A DNA stretch of 64,000 bases from Polyangia bacterium. Lineage in GTDB: Bacteria; Myxococcota_A; Polyangia; Nannocystales; Nannocystaceae. Positions 1-9,329 of the stretch are shown one piece after another. A program made the position numbers and the translations under genes. The DNA lies in assembly GCA_030429545.1 (NCBI GenBank), contig JAUIFF010000008.1, positions 124,001 through 188,000 of the forward strand. The letters are read 5' to 3'. The notes beneath the pieces were generated by a model. That model was given only the letters and a program-made list of their open reading frames with translations. It was not told the DNA's origin and did not search any database. The stretch's first letter is position 1. Each line of letters starts with the position of its first letter.

Positions 1-1
1 C

Positions 2-247
2 GGCTGCCACCATGCCGAGATGAATGTGATCTGCAATGCCGCCGCCAGCGGTGTGGCGACCCGAGGCGCGTGGCTGATCGTCACCGGCGAGCCGTGCATC
101 ATGTGTGCAAAGCTGATCCACCATGCCGGGATCACCCGGGTGATCGTGGTTGAGGGGGGCTATCGCGGGGCCAACGGTGTTGCCTATCTCGAAGGACATG
201 GCGTTGGAGTCATGCGAGCAGCCGGTCCGCCGGACCCGCGAAGTTAG
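2..247 (+). CDS. dCMP/cytidine deaminase family protein, 5' truncated by window edge
   Basis: The frame is open from the window edge and ends at a TAG. It holds the two zinc-binding signatures of the cytidine/deoxycytidylate deaminase fold: HAE (bases 11-19) and PCIMC (PCxxC, around base 94-108). The Glu of HAE is the proton shuttle in this family, and His plus the two Cys bind zinc. The fragment after HAE is about 78 residues, so only the catalytic C-terminal half is present. Family members deaminate dCMP, cytidine, tRNA adenosine or guanine. The bulk of the distinguishing sequence is outside the window, so the substrate cannot be decided. A dCMP-deaminase-like (ComEB-type) assignment is my best guess from the motif spacing. 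Confidence 0.75.
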   Translation, partial: GCHHAEMNVICNAAASGVATRGAWLIVTGEPCIMCAKLIHHAGITRVIVVEGGYRGANGVAYLEGHGVGVMRAAGPPDPRS

Positions 248-444
248 ACCGCCAGCCACACGCGCGCGGCAATCACTGGCTTGCAGGCGTATGCATCCGG
301 TGCGTCTACAACAGCGCAGTCGCAACTGAGGCTATCTTGGACGAAGGTGGGGCGAGCTCCCCCAACACCTTCGAATGTGCACATCTACGACCTCGGGAGG
401 TTTGCGATCTCGACTTGCGCAAACCGCAGATCTTGCTCATTGTT

Positions 445-1902
<1,458 letters not shown>

Positions 1903-1929
1903 CGGTGGTTTGATATCTGAGCCGCCCCG

Positions 1930-2712
1930 TTAGCGCGAGAACGTCGAGACCACCGGCATGTGGTCCGATGGTTTTTCCCAGGTCCGGGGCTCGCGGTCGT
2001 GGACGATGCTTTGGCAGCGATCGGCCATCGGCTTTGTTGCGTATACATGGTCGATCCGCATCCCGCGTTTGCGGCGAAACGCACCGGCCCGGTAGTCAAA
2101 CCAGGTAAAATGTCCACCCTCGTCGTTGAACTTGCGAAAGCAGTCCTGCAGGCCAAACGCGAGTAGCTCGTTGAGTACGGCATGCTCCTCGTCGGTGTAG
2201 TGGAGCTCGCCGATAAACTTCGACTCGTCCCAGACATCGCGGGCGTCGGGGGCAATGTTGAAGTCGCCGACCAACAAAACATTGCTTTGGGCCGTTTCGC
2301 TGGCGTCGAGTTCGGCCCGAATACGGCGAAACCAGTTGAGCTTGTGGGTAAACTTGTCGGTGCCGACCTTGGTCCCGTTGGGGCAATAAAGGTTGTAGAT
2401 ACGAATACCCTCGACCACGACGTTGGCGATCCGGCAGGCGGTGTCGGGCGGGTCGTCGCGAAATCCGGCGACAAACTCGGTGGGTTGTTGCTTGGTCAGG
2501 GTGACAACCCCGGCGTAGCCCTTGGCTCCGTGCAGCGAGACGTGATAGCCGAGCTCCATAAACGGCACCCGCGGAAACAGGTTGTTGGCGACCTTGGTCT
2601 CCTGCAAACACACAACATCGGGCTCGTTGTCGCTGACATAGGTCAGCACGTGGTCGAGGCGAGCGCGAATGCCATTGACATTCCAGGTGACGACAGTCAG
2701 CGGGGAGGACAT
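1930..2712 (-). CDS. xth: Exodeoxyribonuclease III
   Basis: This is a 260 aa AP endonuclease/3'-5' exonuclease of the ExoIII branch (E. coli XthA is 268 aa). It acts in base excision repair, cutting 5' to abasic sites. The family motifs are complete and in order: WNVNGIRAR near the N terminus, LQETKV (metal-binding Glu), YCPNG, GDFNIAP (catalytic Asp/Asn), a W-rich RRKRGMRIDHVYA block, and the C-terminal SDHMPV with the catalytic Asp-His pair. An upstream in-frame Met at 2739 would add nine residues. The chosen ATG begins MSSPLTVVTWN, which matches the usual compact N terminus. The neighbouring histidine kinase converges on it, with 27 bp between the stops. Confidence 0.93.
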   Translation of the reverse strand: MSSPLTVVTWNVNGIRARLDHVLTYVSDNEPDVVCLQETKVANNLFPRVPFMELGYHVSLHGAKGYAGVVTLTKQQPTEFVAGFRDDPPDTACRIANVVVEGIRIYNLYCPNGTKVGTDKFTHKLNWFRRIRAELDASETAQSNVLLVGDFNIAPDARDVWDESKFIGELHYTDEEHAVLNELLAFGLQDCFRKFNDEGGHFTWFDYRAGAFRRKRGMRIDHVYATKPMADRCQSIVHDREPRTWEKPSDHMPVVSTFSR

Positions 2713-2760
2713 CGCCCGGAGGGTATCACTTTGGTGCAAGCGCGTGAGCGGGTGGCCAGG

Positions 2761-4134
2761 TCAGCGCGGCCGCATCAGCCGGTAGGCCAGCATGGCCAGG
2801 GCAAACCACGCAAACGCGATCCACACCGAGAGGTCCCCTTGATAGGCGAGGATCGCCAGCACCAGGAGGCTCGACCCGGCGTAGGCCAACGGGGCCAACG
2901 GGTACAGCCCCAGCCGGTAGGGACGGTGGATGTCGGGTATCTTCTTGCGCAGCAACATCACCGACAACACGGTGAGGGTGCCGGTGATCAGCATGGCTGC
3001 CGAGGCGTAGTCGAGCAGGCCTTCAAAGCTGTTGGTGGCGATCAGGGCCAGGGCCAGGGCGCATTGCACCCACAAAGCCACCACCGGGGTGCGAAACTTC
3101 GGATGGAGCTTACCGGCCGACTTGGCAAAGTCGCCGCCACGGGCCATCGCATAGGCAATCCGCGAACCGGTGAGGACGGTGCCGTTGATCGAGCCGAGCA
3201 TTGCCAGCAGGATCAGGCTGGTGACCACAATAATGCCGGTCGTACCAAACATTTTGCTGGCCGCCGCAGTTCCGGCCTCGCCGACATTGGCGAGGTCAGA
3301 CAGGGGAAATACCGACAAAAACCCGGCGCACAGCACCAGGTAGAGCACCACGACCATCGAGGTGCCGCCGATGACTGCAAGCGGGAGGTTGCGGCCTGGG
3401 TTTTTGATTTCGCCACCGATGTAGATCGCCGCGTTCCAGCCCGAGTAGGCGAAATAGACCGGGAGGTAGGCCTGGGCCATGTCGACGATCGAGGGCGGTA
3501 GCGCGGCTGTCCCTTCGCGCATCCAGTCGATCGCCTGGCCGACCCCGATTTCGCCGATGACCAGGCAGCTGGCGATCAAAAACACCAGCAGCGGAACCGT
3601 GGTGAGGATGACTTGGACGCGCCCGGAAAGCACCACACCGATGTGGTTGAGAACAGTTAGGACGATGACGATTGCCGCCGCCCAAAAGCTCGGGCCGTGG
3701 ATGCTAAACAGGCCGAAGCTGACCGGCTCGGCAAAACTCGGACCGAGCAACACCGGGAATTGGAAAGTCGCGGTGCCCACGGCCATCGCCGCCAGTGAGC
3801 CGGGGAACGTGGCAAGCATCTGCAACCACCCGGCCGCAAATGCAATGCCGGGGCCGTAGGCCCGTTGGAGGTAGGGATAGTCGCCGCCCGCCCGCGGCAT
3901 CATGGCCCCGAGTTCGGCCACGCTGAGGGCACCACACAGGGCCGCCAACCCACCGAGGAGCCACATAAGCAGGAAATACCCGGGCCCGGTCACGTGTGAG
4001 GCGACCACTGGGGGGGCAATAAAAATACCGATCCCGAGCATCGCCCCGGCGACCACCGATTGCGCGGGCCACAGGCCAACCCGTTTGCCCTTGTGTTGGT
4101 CGAGCCCCGGCTGGGTGTCGAATCCATCAGCCAT
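2761..4134 (-). CDS. APC-family amino acid permease
   Basis: This is a 457 aa integral membrane protein with about 12 hydrophobic segments. The first helix has the APC-superfamily signature GAMLGIGIFIAPP, the unwound helix-1 motif that binds the substrate carboxylate and amine. A family-typical GGDYPYL follows after helix 2. Such proteins are proton- or substrate-coupled amino acid/polyamine transporters. The exact substrate cannot be read from sequence. The upstream frame is open to 4230 but gives a low-complexity Thr/Arg-rich N terminus. The ATG at 4134 (MADGFDTQ) is more plausible. It lies upstream of xth on the same strand with a 48 bp gap, so co-transcription is possible but has no functional logic. 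Confidence 0.88.
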   Translation of the reverse strand: MADGFDTQPGLDQHKGKRVGLWPAQSVVAGAMLGIGIFIAPPVVASHVTGPGYFLLMWLLGGLAALCGALSVAELGAMMPRAGGDYPYLQRAYGPGIAFAAGWLQMLATFPGSLAAMAVGTATFQFPVLLGPSFAEPVSFGLFSIHGPSFWAAAIVIVLTVLNHIGVVLSGRVQVILTTVPLLVFLIASCLVIGEIGVGQAIDWMREGTAALPPSIVDMAQAYLPVYFAYSGWNAAIYIGGEIKNPGRNLPLAVIGGTSMVVVLYLVLCAGFLSVFPLSDLANVGEAGTAAASKMFGTTGIIVVTSLILLAMLGSINGTVLTGSRIAYAMARGGDFAKSAGKLHPKFRTPVVALWVQCALALALIATNSFEGLLDYASAAMLITGTLTVLSVMLLRKKIPDIHRPYRLGLYPLAPLAYAGSSLLVLAILAYQGDLSVWIAFAWFALAMLAYRLMRPR

Positions 4135-4659
4135 TGGCGTTTGACCCCGACATCTGTAGAAAATGATGTGTGTACATGTACTTGCCGGCCGGCGTCGCGT
4201 CGATGTTGAGGCCGCAATGGAAGCGATCAAGATGCATACGCATCTTTTGCGGCATCGACGGCGTGGTCGCGGTCACGCCCGTAGCTGTGTGGAGCACGGC
4301 GATCGCAGGGAACAGATCGCGGGCGCGGAATGTTTTGCTGGGTCGTGGCACGGCGTTCGCAATCTCGGGCATGTACACGGACAGGCAGCTGGTGGTCGAG
4401 CCCCCAACGCCTAAACCCGGGTGAGCCTTCCCAGTGCGTCGATCGCGGGCAGCCCTGGGGGAAACCTCTCGTACCCCGAAAAACCCCCGTCCCGCGACGA
4501 TCCTTGCCAGAGGCAGTCGAGGGCTATGACCCGGGCCCATTGCTTCGCTCGCAGTCACCACGCGCGGGCAACCTATCCCACGTCCCGCCGCCGCTGGCCA
4601 ATTTCGCAGGCAGATGGCGTTTGACAGGTGCGGACTGGCGCGGCTACGTTCCCGCCGCC
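4135..4659. other. 525 bp divergent intergenic region, no convincing gene
   Basis: This region separates the minus-strand permease from the plus-strand BamD-like gene and should hold both promoters. Open frames exist on both strands, but they overlap one another and encode Arg/Pro-rich peptides with no recognisable domain. They look like composition artefacts. It contains GTGTACATGTAC at about 4167 and TGCATACGCA at 4233-4242, both relatives of the dispersed palindrome described elsewhere. Confidence 0.5.
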
Positions 4660-5970
4660 ATGGGGCACAACTGTCCACAAGTAAAGCTCAGCGCGCGGCG
4701 TCGTGTGTGGCGAGCTTTGACGCGCCGGTCGGGGCTTGCCGCCGGGTGCGCCGCGATGCTTGTGGCCGCGGTGTTGGTCGGGTGCAAAACCGGTCCCGAC
4801 CTCAGCATGGACTACGGGCAAACGGCCCGCGAAAACTACGAGCTCGCGGTCGGTGAGTTCACCGATCGAGATTGGGACGAGGCGGTTGCCTACGCCGACT
4901 TCGTTCGCATCCGCTTTCCGTTTAGTCGCTACGCGGTCGAGGCCGAGTTGTTGGTCGCCCGCGCGGAGTTTGCCCGCGGCGACTATGTCGTTGCCCACGA
5001 TGCGTTTCGCCAGTTCACGCGCCTGCACCCGACGCACAAACACGTGCTCAACGGCTGGGTCACGTATATGGCCGCGCTCTCGGCCTTTAAAAATGCGCCC
5101 AAGGGCGTGTGGCCGTTGCCGCCGCACTACCAAAAAGATCAGAGCCAGCTGTCGGAGGCACTCACCGAGCTGCGCTATTTCTACGACCACTACAGCGGTT
5201 CCATCATGGAGCCCTACGCCAACAAGTTGCGCGACGAAGTCAATCGCCGGCTGTTGCGCCATGAGATCTACGTGGCTCGCTACTACCTCGAGCGCGGCAA
5301 GACCGAGGCGGCGATCGGGCGCCTGCAGTACGCCCACGACACCTACCCGGGCATTGGTCTCGATGCTGAGGTGTTGTTTTTGCTCGGCCTGACCTACCTG
5401 CGCATGGACGAAATCGAGTTGGCGCGGACGACTTTTACCGAGTTGCAAGCCCAACATCCCGACCACCACAACGGCAAGCAGGCGCGGCTGTACCTGACGT
5501 ACATCTACGACAACTTTGGTCCGGCCGATCCATCGCGTCCCCGGCCCAAGCGCGGGTTACCGTTTCCGGTTTCGCCCCCGCAACCCAAGGCCGAGAGCAA
5601 TCCCAACCTTCGCGGCAAGGCGCGCACCGAGGCCATCGCCGAGGAGGAGGAAGAGGCGAAAAAGCGCCGGATCAAAAAGATCCCCGTGCGCCCGCCGACC
5701 GGCGGGATCAGGCCGATGGGGCAGCCCGCGGGCCAACCGGGACAACCGGCCGGGCAGGCGGGAAGCGGGCAGTCGGGCCAAGCCAATGGTCAAGCCACTG
5801 GCGCTGCCTCAGGACAGCCGGAAGCGGGGCAATCCTCCACCGGTCAAACGGCGGGACAATCCTCCACCGGTCAAACAGCGGGACAATCCTCCACCGGTCA
5901 AGCGGGGCAAGGGGCTGGGCAATCCCAGCCGGGGCAAACCCCACCTGAACAGACCGAATCCGGACAGTAG
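4660..5970 (+). CDS. bamD: BamD/YfiO-like outer membrane lipoprotein with Gly/Gln-rich tail
   Basis: This is a 436 aa protein. The N terminus has a basic region, a hydrophobic segment and a lipobox ending VLVGC, so lipidation and outer membrane anchoring are expected. The body is a TPR-type helical repeat array typical of BamD: YELAVGEFTDRDWDEAV, then FPFSRYAVEAELLVARAEF, then a later FFLLGLTYLRM-like repeat block. BamD is part of the beta-barrel assembly machine. Usual BamD is about 245 residues. Here an Arg/Lys/Glu-rich segment and a roughly 120-residue G/Q/S/T-rich disordered tail extend it, including three perfect nine-residue repeats. The frame is open upstream to 4330, but the ATG at 4660 places the signal peptide correctly. 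BamD is favoured over a generic TPR lipoprotein, but genomic context does not prove it. Confidence 0.75.
   Translation: MGHNCPQVKLSARRRVWRALTRRSGLAAGCAAMLVAAVLVGCKTGPDLSMDYGQTARENYELAVGEFTDRDWDEAVAYADFVRIRFPFSRYAVEAELLVARAEFARGDYVVAHDAFRQFTRLHPTHKHVLNGWVTYMAALSAFKNAPKGVWPLPPHYQKDQSQLSEALTELRYFYDHYSGSIMEPYANKLRDEVNRRLLRHEIYVARYYLERGKTEAAIGRLQYAHDTYPGIGLDAEVLFLLGLTYLRMDEIELARTTFTELQAQHPDHHNGKQARLYLTYIYDNFGPADPSRPRPKRGLPFPVSPPQPKAESNPNLRGKARTEAIAEEEEEAKKRRIKKIPVRPPTGGIRPMGQPAGQPGQPAGQAGSGQSGQANGQATGAASGQPEAGQSSTGQTAGQSSTGQTAGQSSTGQAGQGAGQSQPGQTPPEQTESGQ
5827..5907 (+). repeat. Tandem repeat, 27 bp x 3, inside the BamD-like gene
   Basis: Three in-frame copies (5827-5853, 5854-5880, 5881-5907) encode GQSSTGQTA, GQSSTGQTA and GQSSTGQAG. 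Copies differ at only a few bases, so expansion is recent or homogenised. They lie in the disordered C-terminal tail. Confidence 0.95.
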
Positions 5971-6053
5971 CCGGGGCCCATGTTCGTCGCGGTCGCTAGC
6001 CAGGCGATATCGATGTGTGTACAACATGGCTGGCAACGGCCGACGAACCCGAT

Positions 6054-7232
6054 ATGAGTGTTGATACAAATGTTTCCCCGGGATTGACTGCGGATCACCT
6101 GCAGTTGTTGCAACACCCCCCGCTGCAGACCGCTGATTTGCCGGGCACTGGCGGGGTGATACGCCAGCGGTGCGAGGATTTTTATGTCAGCGAGTTGCCG
6201 GCCTATGCCGCCGATAACCGCGAGCACGCACACCTGTTGCTCACCATGACAAAACGTGAACTCGGCAGCGCCGAGGCCCTCGGATTGGTTGCACGCCACT
6301 GTGGGTTGCCAAAACGCGACCTCGGCCTGGCCGGCCTCAAAGACAAATATGCCGTGACCGAGCAGTGGATCACAGCTCCATGGGCGGCCCGGGAGTTGCT
6401 CAAAACATTTGTACATCCACAGATTACGCTTGGCCCGGCCCGGCCCCACGGCAACAAGCTCCGGCGCGGGCATCTACACGGCAACCGCTTTGCCGTGGTT
6501 GTTCGCCAACTCGACTGCCCGCCGGAGGAGGCAAAACAGCGGGCGTTGGCCAAAATTCAACGGTTGCTGGCGGCCGGCGGGCTCGATAATTTGTATGCGC
6601 AACAACGCTTTGGGCGGGGGTTGCAAAATGCCGTCCGCGGGCTTGACCTGTTGGCCCATCCCGAGCGGGGGAGACGTCGTGGCAAGGCCGATTTTTTGTT
6701 GAGCGCAGGGCAGTCGGCCCTGTTTAATTTGTACATACATGAGCGCCGCCGTCGGGGCCTGATGCGTACCGTGTTGGCCGGCGATATTCTCAAAAAAACC
6801 GCCACCGGCGGGCTGTTTACGTGCAGTGAGCCCGAAGTCGACCAGGCCCGGTTTGACGCCGGGGAGGTCGAGATCACCGGGCCGATGTATGGCGGAAAAA
6901 TGCCCGTTCCGACCGCCGACACACCCGCGGATGCGCTCGAGTGCTCAGTTCTGGCGAGTTGTGGGCTCACGCGCGCGGCGTTTGCCGCATTTGGTAAGAA
7001 ACTTCCCGGGACCCGGCGAAAACTACAAATCTCACTCGAGCAGGTACGCGTTGATGCGCTCCCGCTGACCCCACCCGCGGGCGACGTTCTCCCGGCAAAT
7101 GCCCCAGATCCAGGCGATGCGTCCGGTTTGCTGCTGCAGTGGGTGTTGCCGCCGGGCACCTACGCCACAGCGGTGTTACGCGAACTCATGGGTAAAACCT
7201 CGGAGATTTCGCCGCCTGAACGAAATGTGTGA
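6054..7232 (+). CDS. truD: tRNA pseudouridine(13) synthase TruD
   Basis: This is a 392 aa TruD-family enzyme, which isomerises U13 of tRNA-Glu to pseudouridine. The hallmark catalytic motif GLAGLKDKYAVTEQW is present, and its Asp is the nucleophile. The N-terminal GGVIRQRCEDFYVSE and the later NLYAQQRFGRG block are also typical. The insert domain lies between about residues 170 and 320. The ATG at 6054 is preferred over an upstream in-frame start at 6015 because it gives a normal cytosolic N terminus. It follows the BamD-like gene by about 80 bp. One exact copy of the dispersed palindrome (6730-6739) falls within the coding sequence. Confidence 0.93.
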   Translation: MSVDTNVSPGLTADHLQLLQHPPLQTADLPGTGGVIRQRCEDFYVSELPAYAADNREHAHLLLTMTKRELGSAEALGLVARHCGLPKRDLGLAGLKDKYAVTEQWITAPWAARELLKTFVHPQITLGPARPHGNKLRRGHLHGNRFAVVVRQLDCPPEEAKQRALAKIQRLLAAGGLDNLYAQQRFGRGLQNAVRGLDLLAHPERGRRRGKADFLLSAGQSALFNLYIHERRRRGLMRTVLAGDILKKTATGGLFTCSEPEVDQARFDAGEVEITGPMYGGKMPVPTADTPADALECSVLASCGLTRAAFAAFGKKLPGTRRKLQISLEQVRVDALPLTPPAGDVLPANAPDPGDASGLLLQWVLPPGTYATAVLRELMGKTSEISPPERNV

Positions 7233-7351
7233 GTTTCGTCCGTCGGCGAAACCTGGAAATCATGGTGTTAAGCCCATAGGTCAGCGGTTGCGGGCCCGTC
7301 GCACCCTGGTGAAGCTACACCGTTATCGGGTAGGGTTCCGCGGGTTTACAC

Positions 7352-8011
7352 ATGAATCTGACCGAACAGTTTCTCGAGCTCTCGGCCGTCGGCGCTGAAT
7401 GGATCCTCTACCTGTTGATCATCCTCAGCCTCGCGAGTGTGGCCCTGATGATCGAACGCGGACTTTTCTACCGCGGGATCAAAGGCCGCGACGCCGCACT
7501 CCTGAAAAGTTTGCACGCCGCCCTATGTGACGGGGAAGTCGACAAGGCCAAACGCCTCGTCGGCGTGGCCTCGGCACCCGGTGGCCGGATCGCGGCGACC
7601 ATGCTCGACAACATCGAACGTGGGCCCAAGGCGATGGCCGCCATCATGGCTGCCCAGCGCCCCGGCGAAAAGCTACGCCTCGAAAGCAACCTCAACTTCC
7701 TGGGCACGGTTGGTGCCAACGCCCCGTTCATTGGACTGCTCGGTACGGTTATCGGCATCATTGAGACGTTTCGCCAAATCGAAATGGCGGGCGTTGCCGG
7801 TTCGGCCGAATACTCAGACGCGGTGATGGGTGGCATTTACGAAGCTCTTGTCGCCACCGCTGTCGGTTTGTTGGTCGCAATCCCAGCGGTGATTGCCTAC
7901 AACGTCTTCGGCCGTCGCGTCAAAGCGCTGATGGGTGAGGCCGACGCGTTGACCAACCTCGTGCTGTCACTTTACGCCGACGGCGAGAAGCCGAAGAAAG
8001 GTGCGTCATAG
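7352..8011 (+). CDS. exbB: MotA/TolQ/ExbB proton channel family protein
   Basis: This is a 219 aa inner membrane protein with three hydrophobic segments. The family core is clear: a long cytoplasmic loop, then NFLGTVGANAPFIGLLGTVIGI, the conserved GLLGTV proton-channel helix, and a final helix GIYEALVATAVGLLVAIPAV. ExbB pentamers with ExbD dimers harvest the proton-motive force for TonB. Its stop codon shares one base with the start of the ExbD gene, followed by TonB and a TonB-dependent receptor. This is therefore the motor of an outer membrane uptake system and not TolQ. The ATG start is at 7352. Confidence 0.92.
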   Translation: MNLTEQFLELSAVGAEWILYLLIILSLASVALMIERGLFYRGIKGRDAALLKSLHAALCDGEVDKAKRLVGVASAPGGRIAATMLDNIERGPKAMAAIMAAQRPGEKLRLESNLNFLGTVGANAPFIGLLGTVIGIIETFRQIEMAGVAGSAEYSDAVMGGIYEALVATAVGLLVAIPAVIAYNVFGRRVKALMGEADALTNLVLSLYADGEKPKKGAS

Positions 8012-8469
8012 TGGCCGGCGGCGCAGACATGGATGACGACGGGATCGTCAGTATCAACGTCACCCCATTGGTCGACGTGATGCTGGTGTTGCTGATCATC
8101 TTTATGGTCACGACCACCAAGATCCAAAACCAAGAGGCGATGTCGGTGAACAAGCCCGACGCGGCGACCGGGACCAAGCTCGACATGAAGTCGAACCAAA
8201 TCCTGCTGCAGTGCCGCAAGGATGGGGTCTACGTGGTCGACCTCAAGGAAATCACCGAGACCGATCCGGACAAGCGCGACAAGATTATCGAGGAGGCGAT
8301 CACCGACAAACTCGCCCGCGAGCGCGACCTTCAGGGCGTGATTCAGTGCGATGAAGAGGCCAATGTCGGGGCCATGGTCCACCTGATGGATCTTCTGCGC
8401 AAAGCTGGCGTGAAGCGCTACGCGGTCGCCACCGAAAAACCTAAAAAACGCGACGAGCGTTCGGGTTAG
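8011..8469 (+). CDS. exbD: ExbD/TolR biopolymer transport protein
   Basis: This is a 152 aa single-pass inner membrane protein. It has the signature N-terminal segment SINVTPLVDVMLVLLIIFM, whose Asp in VDV is the conserved protonatable residue, followed by a periplasmic domain of about 110 residues. The start is GTG at 8011, overlapping the upstream exbB stop by one base. An ATG at 8029 is a possible internal alternative. Translational coupling to exbB is likely. Confidence 0.92.
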   Translation: MAGGADMDDDGIVSINVTPLVDVMLVLLIIFMVTTTKIQNQEAMSVNKPDAATGTKLDMKSNQILLQCRKDGVYVVDLKEITETDPDKRDKIIEEAITDKLARERDLQGVIQCDEEANVGAMVHLMDLLRKAGVKRYAVATEKPKKRDERSG

Positions 8470-8516
8470 CACCCTCAACTTTTGGACAGAACTAGCTTCG
8501 ACTCGATTCCCGTCAA

Positions 8517-9329
8517 GTGGCAGTCAAATCCCCATATCAACGCCCCGGAGTGGCGATTGCCGGGTCGTTTTTTGCCCATAGCGCGCTCGCCTTTGTGCTC
8601 AGCGTGTTTTCGGCATTGCAGCCCGAAGACGACGAGCCGGTCTACGAGTTGACAGAGTTTGAGTTGCCCGACGAGCCAGAGCCGGAACCGGAGCCCGAGC
8701 CAGAGCCGGAACCGGAGCCCGAGCCCGAACCGGAACCGGAGCCCGAACCGGAGCCCGAGCCCGAACCGGAGCCGAAGGTCAAACCAAAGGAGCCACCGCC
8801 CAAAACCCAACGCCGCAAGGCCCGGCCGGCGCCTGAGAGTGATCAGCCCGTCAGCGACGAGCCGCCGCCCCCGTTGCGGTTTGATCAGAGCAACACCGTG
8901 CAGGGTGGTAACTCCGGGGTTGCCGTGCAAGTGGGGCAACCTGGCGGCGCACCCGGGGGCACGGGCAAGCCCGACAGCAAGGGCAAGGGCTCGCGCAAAA
9001 CCGGCAGCGAGGTGGCCGAGGATGGCGATGTTTGGCAGCCCAAGGGAGAGTTGTATATCAAACGATTGCCCGAGCCGGTCAAGGTGCCCGAGATGGAGTG
9101 CCCGGCCGTCCGCGACCTCGGGGTCGAGGGCGTCGTCGTGCTCAAAGTTCAGGTGCGGGGCGATGGCTCCGTGCGCAAGGTTCGTGTATCCAAGGGAATG
9201 GGCCATGGCTGTGACAAGATCGCCGCCAAAGCCATGAGAAAGGCCAAGTTCCGCCCGGCGCTCGCCACCAACGGCAAGCCGGCGGACTACGAATTGCGCT
9301 ACGAATATGAGTTCCAGCTCAACGATTAG
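8517..9329 (+). CDS. tonB: TonB energy transducer with Glu-Pro repeat linker
   Basis: This is a 270 aa protein. The N-terminal membrane anchor lies at about residues 10-32. A periplasm-spanning linker of 17 consecutive Glu-Pro pairs and a Lys/Pro-rich stretch follow. The C-terminal TonB domain (about residues 175-270) contains VEGVVVLKVQVRGDGSVRKV and ends in YEYEFQLND. TonB couples ExbB/ExbD motion to outer membrane receptors. The start is GTG at 8517, 47 bp after exbD, and no better in-frame ATG precedes the anchor. The last 23 bp overlap the start of the receptor gene, implying translational coupling. Confidence 0.9.
   Translation: MAVKSPYQRPGVAIAGSFFAHSALAFVLSVFSALQPEDDEPVYELTEFELPDEPEPEPEPEPEPEPEPEPEPEPEPEPEPEPEPEPKVKPKEPPPKTQRRKARPAPESDQPVSDEPPPPLRFDQSNTVQGGNSGVAVQVGQPGGAPGGTGKPDSKGKGSRKTGSEVAEDGDVWQPKGELYIKRLPEPVKVPEMECPAVRDLGVEGVVVLKVQVRGDGSVRKVRVSKGMGHGCDKIAAKAMRKAKFRPALATNGKPADYELRYEYEFQLND
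8673..8774 (+). repeat. Glu-Pro dipeptide repeat tract (17 copies) in tonB
   Basis: This is 102 bp of alternating Glu (GAG/GAA/GAA) and Pro (CCG/CCC/CCA) codons. TonB proteins normally use Pro-rich Glu-Pro/Lys-Pro linkers. Here the acidic arm is unusually regular, and a basic Lys-Pro stretch follows directly. Confidence 0.95.

Noticed and set aside
4163-4180. GTGTACATGTAC as a further copy of the dispersed palindrome
   Set aside because: It does not match TGYANNTRCA exactly (the second half reads TGTA). It was counted only as a relative.
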